Assembly: GCA_934635545.1 (NCBI GenBank)
Contig: CAKTZN010000054.1
Coordinates: 1-10,656, forward strand
DNA length: 10,656 nucleotides
Reading direction: 5' to 3'
From: an uncultured Oscillospiraceae bacterium
Lineage (GTDB): Bacteria; Bacillota; Clostridia; Oscillospirales; Oscillospiraceae
How positions within the stretch are numbered: the stretch's first letter is position 1; every line of letters starts with the position of its first letter. The notes under the pieces were generated by a model that was not told the DNA's origin, made no database searches, and was given only the letters and a program-made list of their open reading frames with translations. Shown in pieces: positions 1-7,214 of this stretch. A program made the position numbers and the translations under genes.

Positions 1-961
1 CATGTACGACGCGGTGTCCAAGGCCTTTACCCACGGCCTGCTCCACAGCGAAAAGCCCTGGTGCAAGCTGGACAAGGTGAAGTGGATCTGCCCCGCCCCC
101 GGCTATGACCGGCACTTCAAGGTCACCCAGTCCTTCGGCGTGGAGATGATCACCGTTCCCATGACCGCCAGCGGCCCCGATATGGACATGGTGGAGGAGC
201 TGGTGAAGGATCCCGCCGTCAAGGGTATGTGGAACGTACCCAAGTACTCCAACCCCGAGGGCGTGGTGTATTCCGATGAGACCATCCGCCGTCTGGCAGC
301 CCTGAAACCCGCCGCCCCCGACTTCATGCTGATGTGGGATAACGCCTACTGCATCCACGAGTTCGACTGCGACTATGTGGACTTCCCCGATATTCTCAGC
401 CTGTGCGCCGAAAACGGCAATGCCGACATGGTGTACGAGTTCGCCTCCACCAGCAAGGTCACCTTCCCCGGCGCGGGCGTGGGCGTGATGGCCGCCAGCG
501 AGGCCAACATCGACTATTTCAGCAAGCTCATCAACATCCAGACCATCGGCTTCGACAAGATCAACCAACTGCGGCATGTGAAGTACCTGCAGGACAAGGC
601 CCACACCCTGGCCCTGATGAAGAAGCACGCCGCCATCCTGGCGCCCAAGTTCCACGCGGTGCTGGACGCCCTGGATGCCGAGATCGCCCCCTTGGGCATC
701 GCCGATTACAAGCGTCCCGTGGGCGGCTATTTCATCAGCGTGGACGCCATACACGGCTGCGCCAAGCGGACGCTGGCTCTCTGCAAGGAGGCGGGCGTCA
801 CCATGACCGGCGCGGGTGCCACCTTCCCCTACGGCATCGACCCCAACGACAGCAACATCCGCATCGCCCCCTCCTTCCCTCCCGTGGAGGAGCTGAAGCA
901 GGCCATCGCCATCTTCTGCAACTGCCTGAAGCTGGCGGCGCTGGAAAAGCTGGGCGTGTAA
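1..961 (+). CDS. Type Ic aspartate aminotransferase-like PLP enzyme (5' partial)
   Basis: This is a fold-type I PLP aminotransferase that moves an amino group between an amino acid and a 2-oxoacid in the cytoplasm. It is cut by the window edge: the frame is open to base 1, and the first visible ATG (base 2) is probably internal, because the family runs to about 430 residues and only 319 are seen. Counting from that Met, SNPEG (N84) matches the conserved Asn-Pro loop. D113 and Y116 in WDNAY are the expected contacts to the PLP pyridine nitrogen and O3'. K152 in STSKVTFPGAG is the Schiff-base lysine, and R287 in SNIRIAP is the carboxylate-binding arginine. The loop sequences resemble the divergent subgroup Ic (Corynebacterium AspT-like) more than classical AspC. 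The aspartate substrate is inferred from the subgroup. A hairpin follows 7 nt after the TAA stop. Confidence 0.85.
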   Translation, partial: MYDAVSKAFTHGLLHSEKPWCKLDKVKWICPAPGYDRHFKVTQSFGVEMITVPMTASGPDMDMVEELVKDPAVKGMWNVPKYSNPEGVVYSDETIRRLAALKPAAPDFMLMWDNAYCIHEFDCDYVDFPDILSLCAENGNADMVYEFASTSKVTFPGAGVGVMAASEANIDYFSKLINIQTIGFDKINQLRHVKYLQDKAHTLALMKKHAAILAPKFHAVLDALDAEIAPLGIADYKRPVGGYFISVDAIHGCAKRTLALCKEAGVTMTGAGATFPYGIDPNDSNIRIAPSFPPVEELKQAIAIFCNCLKLAALEKLGV

Positions 962-968
962 AGCATGA

Positions 969-1004
969 TAAAATAAGACCACCTGCAAGGGTGGCCTTAT
1001 TTTA
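969..1004 (+). terminator. Hairpin terminator after the aminotransferase gene
   Basis: A 15-bp stem (969-983 with 990-1004) closes a 6-nt loop. There is one A-C mismatch at 978/995, which becomes a G-U wobble if read on the - strand. The U-rich part of the 3' arm (TTATTTTA) lies inside the stem, so ending efficiency is uncertain. It fills most of the 66-nt gap before the next gene. Confidence 0.6.
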
Positions 1005-1027
1005 TCCCATTCAATAGGAGAACTTCC

Positions 1028-2032
1028 ATGCATCAGAAGATCACATCCCTGTTGGCGGCGCTGTTGGCCGCCGTGCTGCTGTGCGCCTGCGGCGGTCAGC
1101 CCGCGCAGGAACCGGAACCTCCGGAAGCACCGGAGGTTGCGCCCTACGACTTCACATTGGACTACCACCGCTGTGCGCCGCTGGTGGAGCGGCAGATCGG
1201 CAGCGATCTGGTGGAAGCGGCCCGGCTGGTGATCGACGCCTTTCTGGCGGGAGAGACCGCTGTGACGCTGCCGGAGGGTGACTACGGCGGCAATCCCGGC
1301 AACGATCTGGGCTATGCCCTCTACAGCATGTGTCCGGCCTTCGGCGCGGCGACAGACTACGATGACAACCATTTCGACAGGGCCGCCCACACCGTCACAT
1401 GGGCCTATACTCAGACGCCGGAGCAGGTGCAGGAGGCGCTGGCGGCGCTGGAGCAGACCACCACCGACTGCATGAGCCGTCTGCGCCGGGGTGACGGTGA
1501 GACCACCCGCGCCCTGCTGCTGTACCGCGCCCTGACGGAGCAGGGCGCCTACGACTATGACGTGTCCGGCACCTATGATGACGATCCCGCAGCGTACCGC
1601 TTCCGCACCAGCAGCTATGCGGCGCTGGTGCTCCACAGCGGCATCTGCTATTCCTTCGCCCAGGCGCTGGCCTTCCTGTACACCCAGGCGGGGCTGGACT
1701 GCGCCGCCGTGACAGGCGACGGAGCCTCCGGCTTCCACATGTGGCTGATGGCCGCCATCGATGGGAAATGGTACTACTTCGACCCCACCTGGGATGCGGG
1801 CGGCGGCTGGTACTACTTCGGCATGACGGCGGAGGATCGTGCCACCTGGGCCGGGGAATTCACCGGCGGTGCGCTGCTGGGGCAGGATGTCACGACACTG
1901 GCCGACCTGTCTGATGCCCGCTTTTCTTCCGTCAACGGCCGCTGGTGGACGGATATGACCCTCGGCCGTCAGGCCGGGCAGGCCATCTTTACCGGCGACG
2001 GCGGCGAGACCCTGTCCCTGCCGCTTTCCTGA
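1028..2032 (+). CDS. Transglutaminase-like domain lipoprotein
   Basis: This is a secreted lipoprotein of 334 residues carrying a transglutaminase-core (papain-like) domain. Residues 1-20 form a lipoprotein signal peptide, and Cys21 in the lipobox LCAC is the expected lipidation site. A Pro/Glu-rich linker follows (about 24-38). The catalytic triad is visible in the usual order: Cys207 in HSGICYSFA, His237 in GFHMW and Asp252 in YYFDPTWD. These segments, with the Trp/Tyr-rich surroundings, are typical of bacterial transglutaminase-like cysteine proteins. Such proteins act outside the membrane as proteases, amidases or cross-linkers. The true substrate cannot be read from sequence. The start is set by AGGAG at 1016-1020, 7 nt before the ATG. 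A strong terminator follows, so the gene looks like a single unit. There is no obvious link to the peptide cluster on the other strand. Confidence 0.85.
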   Translation: MHQKITSLLAALLAAVLLCACGGQPAQEPEPPEAPEVAPYDFTLDYHRCAPLVERQIGSDLVEAARLVIDAFLAGETAVTLPEGDYGGNPGNDLGYALYSMCPAFGAATDYDDNHFDRAAHTVTWAYTQTPEQVQEALAALEQTTTDCMSRLRRGDGETTRALLLYRALTEQGAYDYDVSGTYDDDPAAYRFRTSSYAALVLHSGICYSFAQALAFLYTQAGLDCAAVTGDGASGFHMWLMAAIDGKWYYFDPTWDAGGGWYYFGMTAEDRATWAGEFTGGALLGQDVTTLADLSDARFSSVNGRWWTDMTLGRQAGQAIFTGDGGETLSLPLS

Positions 2033-2054
2033 TACTACGCTCACCCCTCAGAGA

Positions 2055-2091
2055 GGGAGGAAATGCTTCATGGCATTTCCTCCCTTTTTTT
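2055..2091 (+). terminator. Rho-independent terminator after the transglutaminase-like gene
   Basis: A perfect 12-bp stem (2055-2066 with 2073-2084) with a 6-nt loop TTCATG is followed by seven T residues (2085-2091). This is a textbook intrinsic terminator for the + strand. Confidence 0.92.
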
Positions 2092-2121
2092 GATAAAATA
2101 AGAAAAAACTTTTGAAGCTCC

Positions 2122-2153
2122 TGTCATATCCGCGCCGGAAACGGTAGTTATAT
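2122..2153 (+). promoter_or_regulatory. Candidate ECF-type autoregulated promoter
   Basis: Between the terminator and the sigma gene lies TGTCAT (2122-2127), then a 14-nt spacer, then CGGTAGTTATAT (2142-2153), about 30 nt before the start codon. No convincing housekeeping TTGACA/TATAAT pair was seen in this gap. ECF sigma factors often recognise their own promoter, and the position fits. The assignment is by position and general resemblance only. Confidence 0.35.
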
Positions 2154-2184
2154 CAATAGAAGGAGAAAGGAGGAGCGCCGCCAT

Positions 2185-2739
2185 ATGGATGACAAGCAGA
2201 TCATACGCCTGTTTTTTGAGCGCTCAGAGCAAGCCATTACCGAACTGTCCCGGAAATACGGTGCTCTGTGCTTCCGGCTTGCCAGCAGTATTCTGAACGA
2301 TCATCAGGACGCGGAGGAGTGCGTGAATGACGCGTATCTCGGTGCATGGAACAGTATTCCTCCCCAATCTCCCGACCCGCTGCGCGCCTATATCTGCCGC
2401 ATCGTCCGCAACCACTCCCTGAAAAAACTCCGGGCCAACACCGCGCTGAAACGGGGCAGCCAGTTCGAGGTGTCCCTGGAGGAGCTGGCCAACTGCATCC
2501 CGGACAACTCTCTGGATGAGCAGCTTGCCGTAAGCGAACTGTCTGCGCAGATCGACGCGTTTCTTTCTGCTTTGCCCAAGGACGACAGGGTCATGTTTGT
2601 GAAGCGCTATTGGTTTTCGGAATCATTATCCGAGATCGCAGCCGCGTTTCATATCACCGAGAACAACGTGTCTGTCCGACTCAGCAGAATACGCGGGAAA
2701 CTATGTCAATACCTAGAGCGTAAGGAGGTAACTATATGA
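2185..2739 (+). CDS. ECF-type RNA polymerase sigma factor
   Basis: This is a 184-residue sigma-70 family factor of the short extracytoplasmic-function type, which directs RNA polymerase to a small regulon. Region 2 spans about residues 10-85, with the conserved core-binding stretch DAEECVNDAYLGAW (42-55) and the following helix AYICRIVRNHSLKKLR. Region 4 spans about 120-178, with a helix-turn-helix around SLSEIAAAFHITENNVSVRLSRIRGKL. Regions 1.1 and 3 are absent, as expected for ECF factors. The start is an ATG preceded by AAAGGAGG (2166-2173). The TGA stop overlaps the ATG of the next gene, a membrane protein of anti-sigma type, so the two are translationally coupled. The inferred role is a response to envelope stress or an outside signal; the actual signal is not visible. 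Confidence 0.9.
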   Translation: MDDKQIIRLFFERSEQAITELSRKYGALCFRLASSILNDHQDAEECVNDAYLGAWNSIPPQSPDPLRAYICRIVRNHSLKKLRANTALKRGSQFEVSLEELANCIPDNSLDEQLAVSELSAQIDAFLSALPKDDRVMFVKRYWFSESLSEIAAAFHITENNVSVRLSRIRGKLCQYLERKEVTI

Positions 2740-4130
2740 TGGATCACAAAACCGATAAGCTGATTTCAGCCATCGGAGACATTGATACGGCATATCTGGA
2801 AGAAGCCCTTGACTTCGACGGTGCGAAAAGCCGGAAGAAAACCACTCACCTCCCCAAATTATCTGCCGCGTGTGTGGCCGTGCTGGTCATACTGGGCCTG
2901 TCCGTGACAGCTTTCGCCATCAGCAGGATCCCGCTGTCATGGCGCGATATCTTTTCCTCCAGTCAGACCGTCATCGGCGACGAAGACGAGGTTCCGGTGA
3001 TCTCTCAACAGCAGCAACCGGAACAGCATCAGCAGCAGGCCGTACCTGCGGAGGAAATGCGGATCAAGATAGAGAAGGTGATCTCTGACGAGCGAACCCT
3101 ATATCTTCTCTATTCCGTGAAGGCCAACGAGGGTGCGGTTCTGGATAAGACGGGTAACTTTTCCGGCTTTGAGCTCTATTTTCCCGGTAAGATGATGTCC
3201 GGCGCTTATGTGTCGTATTTTCTGGAGCGGAAGGAAGGCGTGCCGGAGAACGAATTGGAAGGTGTCGTATACGCCAACTGGCAGCCGGGCGACAGCGCCA
3301 ACGGCCTTGTGATGAACCTCTCCAACTGGCAGGAGAAAAGGTGGTTTGACGATGTAAAGGTGGATTTCAATGTGGCGGAAATGGTAGAAAACGCAGGTGA
3401 AAATGCCAAGTTGTCCAAACTGCAAACCGCCTATTCGCCTGAGTATCTATGGCAGCCAGGGGATGCGGATGTAAAGCTGCCCGGCAACGCATCCATCTGC
3501 AATGCTGGCTGGGAGGATGGCGTCCTTCAGATTGTTATGAGAGAGTCGGTGAACTCTAACGAATGGTCGCGGGGAGAGAACTGGTATTTCCTCGACACAA
3601 GGACAGATACGGTCATCTATCCAGATTCAGGAGTGCATTTTAGCCAGCCAGAGGAACTTGATCCTGATGTAACAGATACCGATTGGCAATATATCTGGAG
3701 ATTTGTGTTTGTTGACAAGGAAGCACTTCCTTACCTTGAGCTGCACTGGGGTGGAAAGAATATCTTTACCACCGTGCTTCCGGGGCAATGGGAGGTCACG
3801 CTGGACGAAACACCCGTCACTGTGCAGAGCGAGGTGCTGGCAGAGAATGTTCCCCTGTCCTATGCAGGTGAGACGATCCTCGCGAAAAAGATCGAGTGCT
3901 CCAAGCTGTCTATGGCGGTGTATTTCGACGGCTATGTTGATTCTACTACGGGTATTCTTGGCAAGTTCGAGGTATTTGATGCAAACGGCGATACTATCCC
4001 GTGCCGGTGGAGCTTTATCGCAGATCAAACCGACGATAGCTGCATGATCTGGACGCGGTTTGATGAACCCATTGAGTCGAAGAACATCTGTAAACTGGCA
4101 TTTAACGGCGAGACCGTGTTTGAGAGATAG
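2736..4130 (+). CDS. Membrane anti-sigma factor-like protein (DUF4179-type)
   Basis: This 464-residue single-pass membrane protein probably holds the upstream sigma factor inactive until a signal arrives. The cytoplasmic part (1-42) contains an acidic helix-rich stretch (ISAIGDIDTAYLEEAL). A hydrophobic segment at about 43-63 (ACVAVLVILGLSVTAFAIS) is the membrane span. A Gln-rich linker (about 90-101) leads to an outer part of some 360 residues with beta-rich, Trp-containing sequence. This layout resembles the DUF4179 anti-sigma-like proteins found beside ECF sigma genes in Clostridia. The family name comes from resemblance and was not checked by search. The start overlaps the sigma stop (ATGA), with AAGGAGG (2722-2728) 7 nt upstream. 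A second ATG directly follows and could also serve. The gene ends 2 nt before a terminator hairpin. Confidence 0.75.
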   Translation: MMDHKTDKLISAIGDIDTAYLEEALDFDGAKSRKKTTHLPKLSAACVAVLVILGLSVTAFAISRIPLSWRDIFSSSQTVIGDEDEVPVISQQQQPEQHQQQAVPAEEMRIKIEKVISDERTLYLLYSVKANEGAVLDKTGNFSGFELYFPGKMMSGAYVSYFLERKEGVPENELEGVVYANWQPGDSANGLVMNLSNWQEKRWFDDVKVDFNVAEMVENAGENAKLSKLQTAYSPEYLWQPGDADVKLPGNASICNAGWEDGVLQIVMRESVNSNEWSRGENWYFLDTRTDTVIYPDSGVHFSQPEELDPDVTDTDWQYIWRFVFVDKEALPYLELHWGGKNIFTTVLPGQWEVTLDETPVTVQSEVLAENVPLSYAGETILAKKIECSKLSMAVYFDGYVDSTTGILGKFEVFDANGDTIPCRWSFIADQTDDSCMIWTRFDEPIESKNICKLAFNGETVFER

Positions 4131-4132
4131 AA

Positions 4133-4161
4133 AAAAGAGGGTGCATAAGGCACCCTCTTTT
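4133..4161. terminator. Bidirectional terminator between converging operons
   Basis: A perfect 12-bp stem (4133-4144 with 4150-4161) encloses the loop ATAAG. The 3' arm ends in TTTT on the + strand. Read on the - strand the hairpin is followed by six U residues, so it can close both the sigma/anti-sigma operon and the peptide-modification operon that converges on it. Confidence 0.88.
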
Positions 4162-4168
4162 CCCCTAT

Positions 4169-4191
4169 TAACGGGCTTTATGTACCCGTTA
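4169..4191. repeat. Small inverted repeat downstream of the pqqD-like gene
   Basis: TAACGGG (4169-4175) is repeated inverted as CCCGTTA (4185-4191) around a 9-nt loop, in the 48 nt between the terminator and the end of the pqqD-like gene. It could be an extra hairpin stabilising the - strand transcript end. No T-run follows on either strand. Confidence 0.45.
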
Positions 4192-4209
4192 TTACCGCTT
4201 ATTTACCGT

Positions 4210-4470
4210 TTACAGGATCTCCAACCGGCGCAGCTCCGCCAGGAACTCCGCCACGTCGGCGCGGAGGGTGGCCTCATCCACCTCGTACTCCGCCAGCATC
4301 TGCTGTACCAGCGCCTCCTCCGTATCGCACTGGGGCAGCAGATCCCACATGCGTTCGCCGGTCTCATTCAGGGTCAGAAGCCCCTTCAGCTCCAGCGACG
4401 CGTCGCCCACCGGCACCAGGATCACGTCCCCGGCGATGGTGCGCTTGACCAGTTGTTTGCGGATCGTCAT
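4210..4470 (-). CDS. PqqD-family RiPP recognition element protein
   Basis: This stand-alone PqqD-like protein of 86 residues has the winged-helix fold that binds leader peptides of ribosomally made, modified peptides (RiPPs) and presents them to a radical SAM enzyme. The sequence shows the family pattern: an N-terminal beta part (GDVILVPVGDASLELKG), the turn LLTLNETGERMWDLL (about 32-46), then a helical tail (EALVQQMLAEYEVDEATLRADVAEFLAELRRLEIL). The length is normal for the family (85-100). Its ATG overlaps the stop of the radical SAM gene by 4 nt (4467-4470). AAGGAGG at 4478-4484 gives a good ribosome site 7 nt away, so the two proteins should be made together. It is the last gene of the - strand operon. 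Its natural partner is inferred to be the 78-residue peptide encoded at 7215-7451. Confidence 0.88.
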   Translation of the reverse strand: MTIRKQLVKRTIAGDVILVPVGDASLELKGLLTLNETGERMWDLLPQCDTEEALVQQMLAEYEVDEATLRADVAEFLAELRRLEIL

Positions 4471-5579
4471 TGCTCTGCCTCCTTCAAAGTCAGCCGCACC
4501 GTCTCACGCGTCATGTCGCACAGATAGGTGGGCTTCACGTCAAAATGGCCTGTCTCCGTCACGCACATGGCGGCGCAGGCGTGGCACACATGCTTGCTGG
4601 CGCACACGGCGCACTCCGGCGGCAGCCGGATGGCTGCGGTGGCCTCCTTGGTCAGCCGCCACGCCTCGTCAAAGCCCAGTTGGGGCACAGAGAACTTCGG
4701 CTGCGTCATCATACCGCAGGGGGTCATGTCCCCCTGCCAGTTGAGCCAGAAGGCGCTGCGCCCGGCCCGGCAGGAGACACCCTCGCCCGGCGTACCCTCA
4801 CAGACCTCCTCCTGGGGCAGGGACAGCCCCTGGCGCATGGCCTCGGCCCGCTGGCGGAACACCTCCGGCTCGAACCGCAGCTTATCCCAGGCCACGGCGT
4901 ACTCCGCTGCCTGGCAGGCGGTGAAGCGGTCGTTCTGCCCCACCATATCCTCGCTGCGGCGGATGGGCGGGAACATATAGGTGGCCAACTGCATGGGCGT
5001 GCCCAGCTCCTCCGCCGCGGCATGGATCGCCTCCATATCCGCCGCGTTGTAGGGCGTCAGCGACACGTTCATCTTCACGTCGATCCCCAGCGCCTTCAAT
5101 GCCCGGATATTGCCCGTCACCTTATCGAAGGCCGGGTGGCCGCACAGCCGCTCATAGGTCTCGTTCCCGCCGCCGTACAGGGTGATGTTGAACCGGAACG
5201 GCGGCTCATGGCGGAAGAACTCCAGCCAATCCCCGTCGATCAGCGATCCGTTGCTGTTCACCGACACCAGCAGCCCCATCTTCTTCAGCTCCGTCAGCAG
5301 ATAGCGGAAGTCGGGGCGGATCAGCGGCTCGCCGCCGGTCAGCAGCAGGAACAGCATGCCCCGGCTGCGGGCCGTCTCGGCAATGGCCAGCCATTCGTCG
5401 GCGGTCAGCTCACGGCCCCGCCGCCGCTGCTCCTCCGCTGAAAGATGCACATAGCACATCTTGCAGTCGAAGTTGCACCGGGCCGTCAGCTCAAAGTTGC
5501 CCGCCAGCGGCGTGCCCGACCGGCAGGCCTTGGCGTGCAGATAGGTGGACAGGCGGGGTTCCGCGCTGCTGAATTCCAT
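4467..5579 (-). CDS. Radical SAM/SPASM peptide-modifying enzyme
   Basis: This 370-residue radical SAM enzyme uses a reduced [4Fe-4S] cluster and S-adenosylmethionine to start radical chemistry on a peptide. The cluster motif CNFDCKMC gives C35, C39 and C42. LLLTGGEPL (78-86) is the SAM-binding GGE motif, and SVNSNGSL (106-113) is the next strand. The C-terminal third is a SPASM domain carrying extra Fe-S clusters: C270, then G283-x4-C288, then C323, C326, C332, C335, C339 and finally C354. With PqqD next door this fits enzymes such as PqqE and the thioether or carbon-carbon cross-linking RiPP maturases. The type of bond cannot be read off. AGGAGG at 5587-5592 sits 7 nt before the ATG. Its start lies 1 nt after the stop of the kinase-like gene, and its stop overlaps the pqqD-like start, so the whole set is co-translated. 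Confidence 0.9.
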   Translation of the reverse strand: MEFSSAEPRLSTYLHAKACRSGTPLAGNFELTARCNFDCKMCYVHLSAEEQRRRGRELTADEWLAIAETARSRGMLFLLLTGGEPLIRPDFRYLLTELKKMGLLVSVNSNGSLIDGDWLEFFRHEPPFRFNITLYGGGNETYERLCGHPAFDKVTGNIRALKALGIDVKMNVSLTPYNAADMEAIHAAAEELGTPMQLATYMFPPIRRSEDMVGQNDRFTACQAAEYAVAWDKLRFEPEVFRQRAEAMRQGLSLPQEEVCEGTPGEGVSCRAGRSAFWLNWQGDMTPCGMMTQPKFSVPQLGFDEAWRLTKEATAAIRLPPECAVCASKHVCHACAAMCVTETGHFDVKPTYLCDMTRETVRLTLKEAEQ

Positions 5580-5580
5580 A

Positions 5581-6414
5581 TCAGGCCCTCCTCAAATAGT
5601 CTTCCAGCGCCCGGACGGCGCCCTCGTCTTTCCGGCACGTCAGGCCGTACACCGGCACGGCGCCGATCAGGGCCGCCGCCAGCTCCGTCATCCGCGCCGC
5701 GGAATCCGCCGCCCAGGGATAATAGGCGCACTGGTTCACCAGCGCCATGAACGCCTCCTTGGGCCGCAGGGGATACACCCGGTTCTCCGCCCCCTGCACC
5801 GGCAGCACGATGGCCCGCAGGGGCGCGCTGACGTTCCGGCAGATGCCGGAGGTGCCGGAGTACAGTATCCCGTGCACCGTGCCGTCCCCCGGCCGCACCA
5901 GCGATCGGTCGCCGTTGATCACCTGCGCCCCGGCGTATTGCCGCCACAGCTCCGCCTGGGTGCTCTTCCCCGCGCCGGACGGCCCGGAGAACAGCAGCCC
6001 CTGCCCCTGTGGCGTCACGATGTAGGCACTGTGCAGGATCAGCATGCCGAAGTCCGCCAGCAGGTCGAACAGCCCCGCCGACTCCAATATCGTCCGGTCG
6101 GACACCGTCTCCCGATAGCCCTCGGACAGCCGCAGCGCCGTAACGTCCCCCTGCCGCGCGGCAAAGGCCCGGTAGCGGCTGCCGTAGTCCTGCAGCAGGC
6201 AGAACCGCTCCCCCTCCCGCCAGCGGTACAGGGTGCCCTGATGGGCCGCGCCCTCCGGCGGCTGGGGCATGTCTCCCCCCACCGTCACACGGATGGTGTG
6301 CCCGGCAGGGCCGCCCTCCACCTGGAAGGCACGGCACAGGTCGGACGCCTGCCACGGTGTGTCCCCCGTCAGCGCCAGCGTCACGCCGCCGAAAGCGTAA
6401 TACTTACTGTACAT
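5581..6414 (-). CDS. HPr kinase-like P-loop protein of a peptide-modification operon
   Basis: This P-loop protein of about 277 residues resembles the HprK-type kinase fold found in some RiPP and PqqD-containing clusters. Visible signs, numbered from the ATG at 6412-6414, are Walker A GPSGAGKST at about 144-152, a conserved HSA just upstream (about 128-130), and a Walker B-like VINGDRSLV at about 165-173. The N-terminal 110 residues are beta-rich and differ from true HPr kinase/phosphorylase, so a role in sugar regulation is unlikely. In lasso-peptide clusters (paeninodin type) related proteins phosphorylate a serine of the precursor. By analogy this one may phosphorylate the neighbouring peptide. 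An in-frame TTG at 6423 would add three residues. I prefer the ATG because MYSKYYAFG looks like the normal family start. It overlaps the lipoprotein gene by 11 nt and has no clear Shine-Dalgarno, which suggests coupled translation. Confidence 0.78.
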   Translation of the reverse strand: MYSKYYAFGGVTLALTGDTPWQASDLCRAFQVEGGPAGHTIRVTVGGDMPQPPEGAAHQGTLYRWREGERFCLLQDYGSRYRAFAARQGDVTALRLSEGYRETVSDRTILESAGLFDLLADFGMLILHSAYIVTPQGQGLLFSGPSGAGKSTQAELWRQYAGAQVINGDRSLVRPGDGTVHGILYSGTSGICRNVSAPLRAIVLPVQGAENRVYPLRPKEAFMALVNQCAYYPWAADSAARMTELAAALIGAVPVYGLTCRKDEGAVRALEDYLRRA

Positions 6415-7105
6415 AAGTGGCAAACATCAACGCGCTGTAATCAGTCGAAAAGTGTCCGGCGTAGCAGGTGCTGCTCTCACCGGCCTTCAGGCCGGAGGAG
6501 ATGCCCACCCGATAGGTGATGCCGCCCAGATAGAGGTCGCCGTAGGCGATCTTGTAATAGACGTAGATGGGCCCGGTGATGTCGCTGCCGGACTTGTTGG
6601 TGACGGTGATGGCGGTGTCCTGGGTCTCGATGCCCAGCACGTCGCCGCACATGGTGGGCTCGGTGTCAAACACCGCATAGGTGTCCACCTGGCCGGTCAG
6701 GCCCTCGGTGCTGTCGGGCATGGCCTGGCGGGACAGCTCCAGCGCCTGGGCGGAAGCCCCCACCGGCAGGGTGGTGACGCTGAACTGATAGGTGCTCTCC
6801 CCCTGGGTCAGGGTGATCTGGGCGTACTGCACCGTCTTGTCGCCGTCGTTGCGGACGGTGATGGCCAGCACGTCGGACACCGTCTCGTCGCTGCCGTCCT
6901 CCACGAAGGCCCCGGCGTAGCGGTTGACGCTCATCAGGGACAGTCCGCTGCCCAACTCCATCATGGGCTCCGCCGCGGCGGTGCTGTCCCCATTGGGGGT
7001 ATCGCCGTCGCCGGTGGGATCACTGTCCGTGGCGGCATTGCCGCCGCAGGCGGTCATCACCAGCGTCAGCGCCAGCAGCAGGGCAAAAAGCTTGCAAAAT
7101 TTCAT
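6404..7105 (-). CDS. Small lipoprotein of the peptide-modification operon
   Basis: This is a 233-residue secreted lipoprotein of unknown function. Residues 1-19 (KFCKLFALLLALTLVMTA) form the signal peptide and Cys20 in MTAC is the lipidation site. A low-complexity Asp/Gly/Thr linker (about 21-45) is followed by a beta-rich domain with many Thr/Val strands (AITVRNDGDKTVQYAQITL and ITVTNKSGSDITGPIYVYY). This looks like an immunoglobulin-like or FxLYD-like extracellular fold. The start is the ATG at 7103-7105, chosen because AAAGGAG lies 6 nt upstream and the signal peptide begins there. A longer frame reaching 7186 would run through a terminator stem. It is the first gene after that terminator and overlaps the kinase-like gene. 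Possible roles are a product receptor, self-protection or an export helper; none is shown by the sequence. Confidence 0.8.
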   Translation of the reverse strand: MKFCKLFALLLALTLVMTACGGNAATDSDPTGDGDTPNGDSTAAAEPMMELGSGLSLMSVNRYAGAFVEDGSDETVSDVLAITVRNDGDKTVQYAQITLTQGESTYQFSVTTLPVGASAQALELSRQAMPDSTEGLTGQVDTYAVFDTEPTMCGDVLGIETQDTAITVTNKSGSDITGPIYVYYKIAYGDLYLGGITYRVGISSGLKAGESSTCYAGHFSTDYSALMFATYVQ

Positions 7106-7111
7106 AGCGTT

Positions 7112-7118
7112 CTCCTTT
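7112..7118 (-). promoter_or_regulatory. Ribosome-binding site deciding the lipoprotein start
   Basis: AAAGGAG read on the - strand, 6 nt before the ATG at 7105. It supports this start over the upstream in-frame candidate at 7186, which lies inside a terminator hairpin. Confidence 0.8.
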
Positions 7119-7156
7119 GCGGCCGCCCGCCCGCAGGCAAAGCGGCAATTCAGGGA

Positions 7157-7190
7157 AAAAGTGCCCCGCCCTTTCGGGCAGGGCACTTTT
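7157..7190 (-). terminator. Hairpin terminator/attenuator between precursor and maturation genes
   Basis: A 15-bp stem (7157-7171 with 7176-7190) closes a 4-nt loop. On the - strand the loop reads GAAA (a stable GNRA tetraloop), the single imperfect pair is a U-G wobble, and the stem ends in five U residues. It sits 24 nt after the stop of the 78-residue peptide gene and about 50 nt before the lipoprotein start. Partial read-through would give much precursor and less of the enzymes, a common plan in RiPP operons. Confidence 0.88.
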
Positions 7191-7214
7191 GTTGTGGGGT
7201 TTTGGGGTCAGGAT

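Noticed and set aside
3007..3040. CAG/CAA-rich stretch as a possible simple repeat
   Set aside because: It only encodes the Gln-rich linker after the membrane span of the anti-sigma-like protein and is not a regular DNA repeat.
4470..5441. 323-codon + strand open frame opposite the radical SAM gene
   Set aside because: The opposite strand holds an unmistakable radical SAM/SPASM protein with all cluster cysteines. The + frame is His/Arg/Gln-rich with no motif.
7106..7186. N-terminal extension of the lipoprotein to 7186
   Set aside because: The extension would run through the terminator stem and put 27 residues ahead of a complete signal peptide. The ATG at 7105 has a good ribosome site.
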